DNA of 64,000 bases from positions 84,441 through 148,440 of the forward strand of contig JANQOF010000063.1 in the NCBI GenBank assembly GCA_028279215.1. The letters run 5' to 3'. The DNA is from Pirellulales bacterium. Its GTDB lineage: Bacteria > Planctomycetota > Planctomycetia > Pirellulales > Lacipirellulaceae. Position 1 is the stretch's first letter; each line of letters opens with the position of its first letter. A program made the translations under genes and the position numbers. Shown one piece after another: positions 17,368 to 26,352 of the stretch. Below the pieces are notes generated by a model that was given only the letters and a program-made list of their open reading frames with translations, had not been told where the DNA came from and did not search any database.

Positions 17368-19044
17368 CTAACGGCTGATCCTGTACTTCTCGGCAAGTTG
17401 CCGGGCAAGGCTATCGATACGCGCGCCATCAAGACCTTCGTCGTAGATCATAACTTCAGCGATGTCTCCGCGGAAATGCAAAGGGTACCCACCATGCCGC
17501 CCGATGACTTTGCGTGAGGTAACGGCGATCGCCGCAGGTGCGGTGCTGCTGCCTACGGATCGGTTGTTGATCCACAACTCAGCATGGTTGTTGGCTCGGT
17601 CGTAGAGATACACCGCGACGAACGGTTCGCCGACTCTTGTCGTGCTAAGGCCTCCCTCGATCGATTCACCGTTAGCCGCCTCGCCGACACGAATACCTTC
17701 TTCCCCGGAGAACCCGAGGAATACGAAGGGGTGGAAGCCCGCTCTACCCTGACCATCGATCCGCGTGACGATCTGAAGGATATTTGGGTCTTGTCGCATC
17801 CAAGTGCGCAATTGCGGTGGGCCGTTGTAATTGATGATCTGCACTGATTCCGCCGAGTTCTCGCGGATCGACGCGACTAGAGCAATCGTCTGACTATCAC
17901 CAGTGCTGATCGGAGTTGTGATTAGACAGTCGTCTTCGCCATCGAACCGCACTGCTGGCCACCCACCGATCGCGTCGCTGACAACTCGTGGGCGCGCGCT
18001 CGGCTTCGCCTGAAGCGCATTGTGCGGGATGCGATTGAAAGGAGATAGCGTATCTCGCCACACGTTGACACGACCCTCGTTGTCCAGGTTCCAATGATCG
18101 CTACTTAGCCAAAGGGCAAGCCGACCTTCGACAGGCGGCATTACCTCATGTAATGGATCGCTCTGATCCGCCAACCAGCGGACAAACGCCTCTTCGTCCG
18201 CCTGGAACCGCTGGGCCTCGTCAGTACCTGGTCGGAAGTGGATCGCGTTGTGCGTCGTAACCAGCATGGGCTCACCGACCGTCTCCCCGAGTCGGTTGCG
18301 GGCGCGGGTGATCACCTCACCCGAAAACACATGTACTTGGGTGCCATCGGTTTCGTCCACGCTGACGCCGAACTCGGTGCCGATGTCGATGACCTCGGAG
18401 CTAGGCGTTAGCACCGAGAACCCAGATGCCGACGGCGGGACAACTGCCGATACGCGGCCATGACTCAGTGAGATTGAATTCTCTCCCAGGTCGAGTTGAC
18501 AAGGCCCTTGCATAACGAGAACGGCACCAGTCTCGAAAGTTAGTTGTGCGGCACCCGATACCAGATTAAGCGCTGAGCCGATCGTAAAATGCTGTCCGCT
18601 CGCATAACTGTTGGCCTGCCATCGTGGCTCTCTGATGTCGCCGAGTGTAGCGACGATGGCCGGACTCTCGGCCGCCGCGCCGCCTTTGAATAGCAGCTCA
18701 ACGGCGGGTTCGCGGTTGTCTCTAAATACCAGGAGCGCAACCATAAGACTTGCTGCAGTGGCCACGGCAACGATGCCCAGCCTATGCAACACGGTGGTCT
18801 CCAGAAGTTTCAGAGGTCGGCCGTTTCCCCGAGCGGCCTGGTTCTCCGAGTCGGCATAGCGGCTCACATCGTCATACAAGGATAGCCGGCGAATGTCCTC
18901 CTCGACCTGCAAATGGTCCACAAAGGCCGCGAGATTGGCTGGGTCGGCCTCTAGCCATTCACCGAACCGACGGAACGAGTCTCCATCGACACGGCCATCG
19001 AAGAAGTCGGCAATCGCTCTCGAGTTTTCTGCTTCAGGTTTCAT
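17368..19044 (-). CDS. FecR-type regulator with C-terminal LamG domain
   Basis: A protein of 558 residues. The first 80 residues are cytoplasmic and resemble anti-sigma N-domains. A transmembrane helix follows at about 91-110 (VATAASLMVALLVF). A FecR domain spans roughly 150-270 and includes HGRVSAVVPP and IDIGTEFGVSVDE. From about 310 to the end lies a LamG/concanavalin-like sandwich with AVRFDGEDDCL and GDIAEVMIYDEGL. Such proteins pass a signal from outside the membrane to an ECF sigma factor; the LamG part may bind glycan. Its start overlaps the end of the sigma gene by 11 bases, which shows coupling. Confidence 0.87.
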   Translation of the reverse strand: MKPEAENSRAIADFFDGRVDGDSFRRFGEWLEADPANLAAFVDHLQVEEDIRRLSLYDDVSRYADSENQAARGNGRPLKLLETTVLHRLGIVAVATAASLMVALLVFRDNREPAVELLFKGGAAAESPAIVATLGDIREPRWQANSYASGQHFTIGSALNLVSGAAQLTFETGAVLVMQGPCQLDLGENSISLSHGRVSAVVPPSASGFSVLTPSSEVIDIGTEFGVSVDETDGTQVHVFSGEVITRARNRLGETVGEPMLVTTHNAIHFRPGTDEAQRFQADEEAFVRWLADQSDPLHEVMPPVEGRLALWLSSDHWNLDNEGRVNVWRDTLSPFNRIPHNALQAKPSARPRVVSDAIGGWPAVRFDGEDDCLITTPISTGDSQTIALVASIRENSAESVQIINYNGPPQLRTWMRQDPNILQIVTRIDGQGRAGFHPFVFLGFSGEEGIRVGEAANGESIEGGLSTTRVGEPFVAVYLYDRANNHAELWINNRSVGSSTAPAAIAVTSRKVIGRHGGYPLHFRGDIAEVMIYDEGLDGARIDSLARQLAEKYRISR

Positions 19045-19531
19045 GATCGAGGATCTTGATTTGACTTCTTATGCAGTCGGCGAGCGCCCTCCGGCTGCGG
19101 CAGAGCGCGCTACGCACTGCTCCGGCGGAAAGTGCGAGACGGTCAGCGATCTGATCTGCATTCAGGCCTCGGTAGTATCTAAATTCGATTAGCTGTCGAT
19201 TCCGATCAGTAAGACGTTCAATGCAGATTCTCAGAGCGGCCAGTCGGTCGTCCGGCGACTCCGGCCGCCGCTCGAACTCCAAAGCGATGGAACTTAGCAG
19301 TTCAGGCCGAAAGCCGATTGCTTCTCGTTCATGGCGCTTGTAATAACGAAGTACCTCAAAGCGGGCTATCGTCAGCGCCCAGCTCCTAAAGGATCGCTGG
19401 TCGCCGTGGACGTCGAAGTCCGAGAACTTACGGGCGCAAGTCTCCGCTACAATCTGAACCAGGTCCTCCACATCCTGCCGTTGCCGCACCATCCCGTTGA
19501 TAAACGCACCAATGACGGGCTGTGCTTGCAT
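19034..19531 (-). CDS. ECF RNA polymerase sigma factor
   Basis: A protein of 165 residues from the only ATG (19531). Region 2 is seen as DVEDLVQIVAETCARKFSDFD...RSFRSWALTIARFEVLRYYKR. Region 4 is seen as IEFRYYRGLNADQIADRLALSAGAVRSALCRSRRAL. It belongs to the planctomycete-type ECF sigma factors paired with FecR proteins. The frame continues upstream of this ATG for about 28 codons and encodes a family-like start (AKELGRLAPLW before MQAQPVIGAF) without any ATG, GTG or TTG; the real start may be non-canonical. It is followed by the FecR gene with overlap. Confidence 0.87.
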   Translation of the reverse strand: MQAQPVIGAFINGMVRQRQDVEDLVQIVAETCARKFSDFDVHGDQRSFRSWALTIARFEVLRYYKRHEREAIGFRPELLSSIALEFERRPESPDDRLAALRICIERLTDRNRQLIEFRYYRGLNADQIADRLALSAGAVRSALCRSRRALADCIRSQIKILDHET

Positions 19532-20194
19532 CCAAAGCGGCGCGAGCCGGCCAAGCTCCTTGGCGCTATCGTTGTTCTGTTCTGGGCTAATTCCAGTTAC
19601 TCCACTTCAACATCAAGAAAAGCGGTGAGGACGCTGACACCTCACGCACCGCCAATCTAGCAACCAATGTCGCCGTTGAAGTGTTACAGAGAAAAGTGCA
19701 AAAAGCTCGTGATTCGTATTCCCAGGCGATCGCGAGGTCATCGTAGTCGCCCCTCGGAGTGAATGTGAATTTCATCGTTCGATTCGGCGTGCAGGGAACC
19801 GCATCGAACCGCTGAAAGGAATTTCCGGATTTTTTTCGACACACTCGATGTCGGGGGGCGGTTGCTAGGGTGACTATGGGAAGCTCATGCGACGTCAATC
19901 GGATTCGGTTGTCCGATACGTACACGCGAAGGTCCCGATTACCTCCTCTAGTGTGTTCGTCGTGGCGGTCATCCCGGTTCAGCTACAAGACGCTCATCAA
20001 ATCTTGGCCGGCGTGGATGGCTACGACGCAATGGTACTGACTGATCTAAGGCAGAAGAGCCCGCCTGATACGCCTTGCGACTCTTCTCCCCACTGCGTTG
20101 CTCGGAGTTCCCACACAGCGAAAGGAAGGCAACCTTGACAATCCACCGTATATCGACCCATCCGTCTAGTCCGCTGGTACCCGCTCGTTGTGGG
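19532..20194. other. Divergent intergenic region
   Basis: About 660 bases between the minus-strand sigma operon and the plus-strand PEP-CTERM array. Its first part (to about 19615) includes the start-less continuation of the sigma frame. The rest has no convincing gene and presumably holds the two divergent promoters. No clear -35/-10 pair could be fixed. Confidence 0.5.
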
Positions 20195-23100
20195 ATGGAA
20201 CACAAAATGCACCGTGCGACGCGATGCCTTAGGGTAACTATCGCGTTGCTATTGATGTTGGTCGCATGCCCGGCGCGATCGGCGACTCAGCCCGATCGGC
20301 TGTACCGGATGGGAGAAGACGATGTCTCGTCGTCAGGCGCAGTCTCGGACACGTTCGATAGCATCTTCCTTGATGACTCCACATTCGTCGATGCGCAAGA
20401 CCTAACGGCAGGCGCGACAAGTCCCACGTATACTACGGTCGGCGGCTCCATCGAATCCCTGCCTGGCGGTGTCGACAGCACGAACGCGATTTCGTTTGAC
20501 GGGAGCGACGACTTCTTGACGGGTGCTGCCTTCGGCAGGCCTTCGCTTACGGTCTCGAACACGGACTCGCAGAGCCCAATCCTGGGCAACTACGACGGGT
20601 TATCGGGACGCGGACTCCAGTTTTGGGCACGCCCGGCGGACAACGGCGGAGGCTCCCCCGCGACTGGTAGTGACCAAACGCTCATTTCGGACGCCGAGCG
20701 ACACGCCGTAATCATCGATGCCGCTGGGCAATGGAGAGCGCGCTACAACAACACTTTCCGCACCGCTGACGTCGCTGCGTCGGCCGACACCTGGACCCAT
20801 CTTATGCTCGTCTCGCCCACCGGCACGACGGGAGCCACTTTCTACGTTGATGGGCTCGCCGTAGTCGGCTTTTCAGGCGGTTACTCCAACACGGGAAGCG
20901 ACCTTTTTATAGGAGCGCGAGATGACAGCGCCGAGTTCTACTCGGGGCTAATAGACGAAGTCGACATGTTTGTCCTAGGAGATAACGGGACGGTCAGCGC
21001 CTCGTTCGATTACACGACCGACAACGAGTACTTCACCGAGGTCTTTCTCCCAAGTCAGAGCGGGTACGGACCCAACGATCCATGGGTGATTGGCGACACC
21101 GATTTTGACGGCGACGTCGACACCAACGACGTGAACAGCTTCGTCGCGAACTGGCTTACTAGCAACACAGTGACCGGCGGCGTCCAGGCAGGCGATTACA
21201 CGAGCATCATGAACGGCGACTTCGACGCGGACGGCGATGTCGATCGACAAGACTTTTTCTTGTTGAGGCAAGCCAATCCATCGGCCGCGCTAGCGGCTGC
21301 TACCGCGATCGCCACTCCCGAGCCCACGGCTGTGTGGCTGCTCGTTGGAGTGTTCGGACTGCTGGCGATCGTCCGTCGGCATCGAATTTTGGCAAGGAGC
21401 CTCGTGCCAAAGGTGGTTCGTGCGGGCGCGCTCACTTGCCTAGCATTCGGGTTGGCGTCGCCAAGCTTTGCGCAGATCACGTGGGACGCAGGCGGCGATG
21501 GCGTCAGCGTTTTTCAGGAAGAAAACTGGACCGCCAACGGCGACGTAGCCGGCACTGATCCGCCGGCAGACACGGTGAACCCCAACACCGCAGTCGACTT
21601 CGACATGATCGTCGAAAACGTCAGTGGCATGGGGGCCACGGCAGGCGGCGACAACGGCGCTGGCACGCTCGTGCTTGGCGATGGTTTCTCTCTAACCGTG
21701 CGCGAAGACGCCACCTACCGTGCAAACCTAGGCAACGGCAGCAGCATACAAGGCACGTCGGGTGGCCTCGCGGAGACGCTCACAATTCAAGACAGCGCCA
21801 GTGTGTTGACCCAGTTTCTAGCTGATGTCGACGTGACGATGTCGGGCGCCTCGAGTTTGCTGCTGAACGGCTCGGGGGACCCAATTGGTGAGGCATCGAC
21901 TATCAACCTTGCTGCGGCTTGGACCGGCACTCTCACTTTCGCTGGGGAGAGCCCGTCGAACGTCTTCAATGAGCACTTGTCTTCAATCACCGTCAACGGC
22001 ACCCCAGCAGCCTACGGGACTAACGTCGACCTAGTGCCAGACGGTAGCGGTGGCACGATCCTGTCGCTCGGCACTTCGCAATCTTTGGCAACGCTCACCG
22101 TCGATCGCAACACGGGGAACATGCTGCTGGAGAACAACACGGGGTCGTCTCTGGGAACGATTATTCAGTACGACGTGCAGTCGGCTTCGGGCGGTTTCGA
22201 GCCGGCCAATTGGAGTTCGATCGCCGACACCGGCGGCCTAGAAGGAGACGGCACACCGATCGGCGCGACCGGTTGGTTCGAGTTGACCGCGTCTGGTACC
22301 GCTAGCAGCGATCTATCGGAAGGTACTTTCGGCGCGGGCATCGACTTTGTTGACGGCTTGAGCCTCGACCTCGGCGACGAGTCTTGGATCCAGAGCCCAT
22401 TCAACGACGTCCGAATGGTCCTTCAAGACGACCAAGGCAACGATATTGAAGTAATCGTGATCTATACAGGCACGCCGATCCTCGAGGGAGACTTCACCGG
22501 TGACGGTGTCATCGACGAGCTTGACTGGCCGACGGTTCGCGACAACCTGCTGACGGACGTCTCGTCCATGGCCAAGATCAACCAGTACCTCAGCGGCGAC
22601 TTGACCGGCGATGGCATCGTCAATCGATTAGACTTCAACGAGTTCAAGACACTCTTTGAGGCCCAGCCAGGTGCCGGGAGCTTCGAAGCGATGCTCTCAA
22701 GCATCGCAACCCCAGAACCAGGAAGTCTCTGTCTCGTCGCATTGATGATCGTGAGTCTCGTGCTGCGGCACCGACGGACCGTCGGGTGGGCCGCGTCTCT
22801 CGACCGAACAGTACTCTCCCGCCGCAAGGCCTGTGAAGGACAAATACGCATGAGCTCCAGTGACACGCGACGACTCGCATTGCTGCTGACATTTGCCATG
22901 TTCGCGCCAGTTGCTGCGCACGCGCAAATCATCACTTGGGACGGCGGCGGAGACGGTGTGAGCACCTACCAAGAAGCCAATTGGGTGGTGACAGACGACA
23001 CCGGCAGCGCCGCATTGGCGGGGCTTGTGGGAATGGATCCGCCAGCGGACTTCGTGAACGGCGCCGCCGACATTGAAGCTAACGCAATCGTCGGCGGTGC

Positions 23101-24256
23101 CGCAACGGCTGGTGGCCCCGCCGGCGCGGGGGGGCACTTCGACCTTGGCTCTGGATTTTCGTTGACAGTGCAAGATGACGCCATGTTCCGGCTTCGCATC
23201 AACGATTCAGGAAATAACCGCGGAATCCGCGGCGTTTCCGGTGGCTTGGATGAGTCGCTCTTCATTCAAGACAACGCCGACGTGACGACACAGTTCATCA
23301 ACAATCTGGTCGCATCGATTTCAGATGCCGCGACGTTAACGTTCGGCGGATCAGGCACCGGCACGTTTGCAGGCTCCGCCACGTTGGACCTTGCTGCCGA
23401 CTGGACCGGCAACATCACGTGGTCCAACTTTGCCGGCGTCTCCGGCAGCAACATTATCGGAAAGATCACGGTCGATGGTGCTCCGGCAGTCGAGGGCGAC
23501 AACATCATGGTCACTAGTGACGGCACGCAATCGGTGCTGCAACTCAACACCGGTTTGCCCGACCCGGCCCTGCTAAGTCTGGTCGTCGACCCCACGACAG
23601 GCCTGACCCGCATCGACGGCGCCGACAATCCGATCGACATCGACTACTACGAGATCAACAGCAGCGGATCACAGCTTAACACGGGGGACTGGCTCAGCCT
23701 GCAAGACCAAGGAATCGACGGTAACACCTTGGACGATGGCTTCGGTTGGGAAGAGGCGGGGGGATCGAGCGCGGCGGCGGTAGCCGAAGCCTTCTTGGCT
23801 GGCCCGGGGGGCAGCAACGCAACGGTCTCGGCGTCGAGCACTTATGCGTTCCTCGGAGCCCTCTTCGACGGGGGCGCTGCCGTCACGGACGATCTGAGCT
23901 TCTTCTACCAAGTCAACAATGCACTGGTGCAAGGCAATGTGATCGCCGACACGGTCATTGAACCCGTCGGGACCGATGGCGACTACAACAACGACGGGGT
24001 CGTGAATCTAGCCGACTACACGGTCTGGCGCGACAACTTAGGCTCAAACACTATTCTTCCGAACGACCCAACCCCAGGTTCAGTGACGGCGGGAGACTAT
24101 TCGGTCTGGAAGAGCAACTTCGGACAGGGTGCGGCCGCTTTGAGTGCGAGCTTCGCAGTGCCCGAGCCTTCGACGCTTGCAGTACTGCTGGGAGGCATTG
24201 TCGCAGCTTGTGTACGATTGTCGACGAAGGAGAGGTCCTCAAGCTCGTCGAAGTAG
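20195..24256 (+). CDS. Triple PEP-CTERM preprotein fused in one open frame
   Basis: An unbroken frame of 1,353 codons encodes three complete PEP-CTERM preproteins. Unit 1 (residues 1 to about 400) has a signal peptide (TIALLLMLVACPARS), a LamG-like domain, dockerin-type DxDxDGDVD repeats and a PEP at residue 375. Unit 2 starts at an AAGGAG-preceded GTG (21404, residue 404), with signal ALTCLAFGLASPSFAQ, an ITWDAGGDGVS domain, dockerin repeats and a PEP at 840. Unit 3 starts at an ATG after GAAGGA (22850, residue 886), with signal LALLLTFAMFAPVAAHAQ, a second ITWD domain, dockerin repeats and a PEP at 1323. No stop codon separates the units. I chose ATG 20195; 20207 is also possible. All units are exported and of unknown function. 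Confidence 0.75.
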   Translation: MEHKMHRATRCLRVTIALLLMLVACPARSATQPDRLYRMGEDDVSSSGAVSDTFDSIFLDDSTFVDAQDLTAGATSPTYTTVGGSIESLPGGVDSTNAISFDGSDDFLTGAAFGRPSLTVSNTDSQSPILGNYDGLSGRGLQFWARPADNGGGSPATGSDQTLISDAERHAVIIDAAGQWRARYNNTFRTADVAASADTWTHLMLVSPTGTTGATFYVDGLAVVGFSGGYSNTGSDLFIGARDDSAEFYSGLIDEVDMFVLGDNGTVSASFDYTTDNEYFTEVFLPSQSGYGPNDPWVIGDTDFDGDVDTNDVNSFVANWLTSNTVTGGVQAGDYTSIMNGDFDADGDVDRQDFFLLRQANPSAALAAATAIATPEPTAVWLLVGVFGLLAIVRRHRILARSLVPKVVRAGALTCLAFGLASPSFAQITWDAGGDGVSVFQEENWTANGDVAGTDPPADTVNPNTAVDFDMIVENVSGMGATAGGDNGAGTLVLGDGFSLTVREDATYRANLGNGSSIQGTSGGLAETLTIQDSASVLTQFLADVDVTMSGASSLLLNGSGDPIGEASTINLAAAWTGTLTFAGESPSNVFNEHLSSITVNGTPAAYGTNVDLVPDGSGGTILSLGTSQSLATLTVDRNTGNMLLENNTGSSLGTIIQYDVQSASGGFEPANWSSIADTGGLEGDGTPIGATGWFELTASGTASSDLSEGTFGAGIDFVDGLSLDLGDESWIQSPFNDVRMVLQDDQGNDIEVIVIYTGTPILEGDFTGDGVIDELDWPTVRDNLLTDVSSMAKINQYLSGDLTGDGIVNRLDFNEFKTLFEAQPGAGSFEAMLSSIATPEPGSLCLVALMIVSLVLRHRRTVGWAASLDRTVLSRRKACEGQIRMSSSDTRRLALLLTFAMFAPVAAHAQIITWDGGGDGVSTYQEANWVVTDDTGSAALAGLVGMDPPADFVNGAADIEANAIVGGAATAGGPAGAGGHFDLGSGFSLTVQDDAMFRLRINDSGNNRGIRGVSGGLDESLFIQDNADVTTQFINNLVASISDAATLTFGGSGTGTFAGSATLDLAADWTGNITWSNFAGVSGSNIIGKITVDGAPAVEGDNIMVTSDGTQSVLQLNTGLPDPALLSLVVDPTTGLTRIDGADNPIDIDYYEINSSGSQLNTGDWLSLQDQGIDGNTLDDGFGWEEAGGSSAAAVAEAFLAGPGGSNATVSASSTYAFLGALFDGGAAVTDDLSFFYQVNNALVQGNVIADTVIEPVGTDGDYNNDGVVNLADYTVWRDNLGSNTILPNDPTPGSVTAGDYSVWKSNFGQGAAALSASFAVPEPSTLAVLLGGIVAACVRLSTKERSSSSSK

Positions 24257-24309
24257 TCGGTATACCTGAACTTCGTTCTCTATTTCTTTTCACCTTGGAG
24301 GTACGACTA

Positions 24310-25086
24310 ATGAATCAAAGGCAGCTTAACTTACCTATCACAGCAACGCTGCTCGCCGGTGTCATGGCGTCAGGCGCTAGCGCTGCCACGATTACGTGGG
24401 ACGCGGGAGGCGACGGCCTTAGCACATTCGCTGAAGCGAACTGGGCGGTGACTGACGATACCGGCAGCGCGGCCCTTAACGGCCTAGTCGGCATGGACCC
24501 GCCCGCTGGTTTCGTGAATCCGCAGACCGACGTAGAGGCGCACATGATCGTCGGTGGCACCGGCACCGCCGGCGGGCCCGCCGGCGCCGGTGGGCATGTG
24601 GACCTGGGCTCTGGGCTGTCGTTGACGGTTCAGGATAACGCCTCGTTCAACGTTCGCATCAACGACGGAAGCAATAACCGAGGCATCCGCGGCATTTCCG
24701 GTGGCCCGGCTGAAACATTCATTCTTGAGGACAATGCATCAGCCCGAGCGCAGTTTTTGAACAACCTTGAAGCGTCGCTGTCCGACGCGGCAACGATGAC
24801 CTTCGGTGGATTTGGAACCGGTACGTTCGCCGGGTCGACCACCATGGATCTCAACGCCAACTGGACCGGCAGCATTACATGGCTGAACTTCAACGGCGTA
24901 TCGGGAAGCAATATTATCGGCAAGATAACCGTCGGCGGTGCACCAGCCATCGAAGGCGACAACATACTCGTAACGACCGATGGCACTCAGTCCGTGTTGA
25001 CGCTGACTGCGCCAATCCCCGAGCCCGCGTCAGCATTGCTGATGGTCCTTGGAGCAGCAGGACTTGCGTGGCTTCAAAGGCGTTAA
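24310..25086 (+). CDS. PEP-CTERM protein, paralogue of the preceding units
   Basis: A protein of 258 residues from the ATG at 24310, preceded by GGAGGT at good spacing. It has a signal peptide (ATLLAGVMASGASA), one ITWDAGGDGLS domain closely similar to units 2 and 3 of the preceding gene (shared GLVGMDPPA, NNRGIRGISGG and GVSGSNIIGKITV), and a PEP-CTERM tail (IPEPASALLMVLGAAGLAWLQRR). Unlike its paralogues it has no dockerin repeats between domain and tail. It starts 54 bases after the stop of the triple gene and is probably in the same transcript. Function is unknown; a surface or extracellular matrix role is inferred. Confidence 0.82.
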   Translation: MNQRQLNLPITATLLAGVMASGASAATITWDAGGDGLSTFAEANWAVTDDTGSAALNGLVGMDPPAGFVNPQTDVEAHMIVGGTGTAGGPAGAGGHVDLGSGLSLTVQDNASFNVRINDGSNNRGIRGISGGPAETFILEDNASARAQFLNNLEASLSDAATMTFGGFGTGTFAGSTTMDLNANWTGSITWLNFNGVSGSNIIGKITVGGAPAIEGDNILVTTDGTQSVLTLTAPIPEPASALLMVLGAAGLAWLQRR

Positions 25087-25111
25087 GCAACAGATTTCCA
25101 CGCATCGGGAA

Positions 25112-25145
25112 GCAACGCCCCTTCCTCGGTTGGTAGGGGCGTTGC
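25112..25145 (+). terminator. Hairpin after the PEP-CTERM array
   Basis: A perfect 11-bp stem (GCAACGCCCCT with AGGGGCGTTGC) has a 12-base loop and lies 26 bases after the stop. There is no T run, so termination would be Rho-assisted, or the hairpin protects the 3' end. Confidence 0.5.
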
Positions 25146-25196
25146 GAGTGGGTTGCGGCCCGCTTTGATAGTAATCGCCCTTCCAGGAGAGCCAAC

Positions 25197-26252
25197 ATGA
25201 ACAATTCGATTGATCGCAGGACGACGAGGTCGATCCCAGAGGCCGCTATCCGTCGGAGACGTTTGACGGTCGGCTTCACGTTGGTCGAACTGCTTGTGGT
25301 GATCGCGATCATCGGAATCCTGGTCGCGCTGCTCTTGCCCGCGGTGCAAGCGGCGCGGGAAGCGGCACGGCGTTCCAGTTGCATCAACAACTTCAAGCAG
25401 TGGGGCCTCACCTTGCAGTTGCACCACGACTCGCACGGTGAGTTACCTAAGGATCCGCATCCGTTCGACGGCCAAAACGGCAACCTTCTGATGTTGCAAC
25501 TCTTGCCTTACATTGAGGCCCAAGCACTGCGCGATAACTACGACTTTAGTCAGCCACCGGTGGCCGAGGACAACGTTCGCCTGTTCCGGCAAATCTATCC
25601 CGTATTCCATTGCCCGAGCGACGAACCGAAGCAGATGATTAGCGCCGGCGATCAATTTGCGGGAGACTACAAGACCAACTACGGCTTGAGTTACGGCCAA
25701 AAGGTCTTTGGTCCCGGCTCTGCAAGAAGCCCGGGGCTTGGCTACTACAACAACCTCAAACAGCACCGAAGTCCACCGGCGAGCGCCGCGTTAGTGCAGC
25801 AATGGAAAGCTTCTCGTGGCGTGTTCTTTCCGGACCGGTCGTATTCATTCCGACAGGTTGTCGATGGACTCAGTAAGACGTTTGCAATGATGGAGATGAT
25901 TCAAACCACGTCGTCTGGCCAGGGGAACAACGAAACCGATCGCCGCGCAAGGATTTGGGTAAGGAATTGGGGTGCTTATCAAGTTCAGACCTTACTTCCT
26001 CCCAACTCACAGGGCGTAGACGCCAAAGACAGAGACAACACCTCGTGTTGGGAAGACTCCCCCGAAGCGCCATGCGTCCGCCAAGGTAACGGAGAGCTCG
26101 GTTACATCGGCTCTCGTAGTCGGCACCAAGGCGGCGTAGTGGTCTCGCTGTGCGACGGCTCATCGCATTTCGTTGCCGACGATGTCGATATCGGCATCTG
26201 GCGAGCGCTATCAACGATGGCGGGGCAAGAGGTCTTCGAGTGGCCGTTCTAG
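25197..26252 (+). CDS. DUF1559 pseudopilin-like protein
   Basis: A protein of 351 residues. After a basic leader of about 28 residues comes the prepilin cleavage/methylation motif [24 protein letters not shown], then AVQAAREAARRSSCINNFKQWGL, the signature start of DUF1559. The body has the usual HCPS-type segment and ends with HQGGVVVSLCDGSSHFVADDV, the conserved C-terminal DG block of the family. These proteins are processed like type IV pilins, are expanded in planctomycetes, and form part of the cell surface or export machinery. It is followed after 100 bases by a sulfatase gene. Confidence 0.95.
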   Translation: MNNSIDRRTTRSIPEAAIRRRRLTVGFTLVELLVVIAIIGILVALLLPAVQAAREAARRSSCINNFKQWGLTLQLHHDSHGELPKDPHPFDGQNGNLLMLQLLPYIEAQALRDNYDFSQPPVAEDNVRLFRQIYPVFHCPSDEPKQMISAGDQFAGDYKTNYGLSYGQKVFGPGSARSPGLGYYNNLKQHRSPPASAALVQQWKASRGVFFPDRSYSFRQVVDGLSKTFAMMEMIQTTSSGQGNNETDRRARIWVRNWGAYQVQTLLPPNSQGVDAKDRDNTSCWEDSPEAPCVRQGNGELGYIGSRSRHQGGVVVSLCDGSSHFVADDVDIGIWRALSTMAGQEVFEWPF

Positions 26253-26352
26253 CTGGGCACCAGAACGAGGAACATTCGGTCCTCAAGTTGGAAACAGCGG
26301 ATGCGCACGAAAGCGTACGCACAGAAAACAAGAACTGGTGCGACAGACAACG

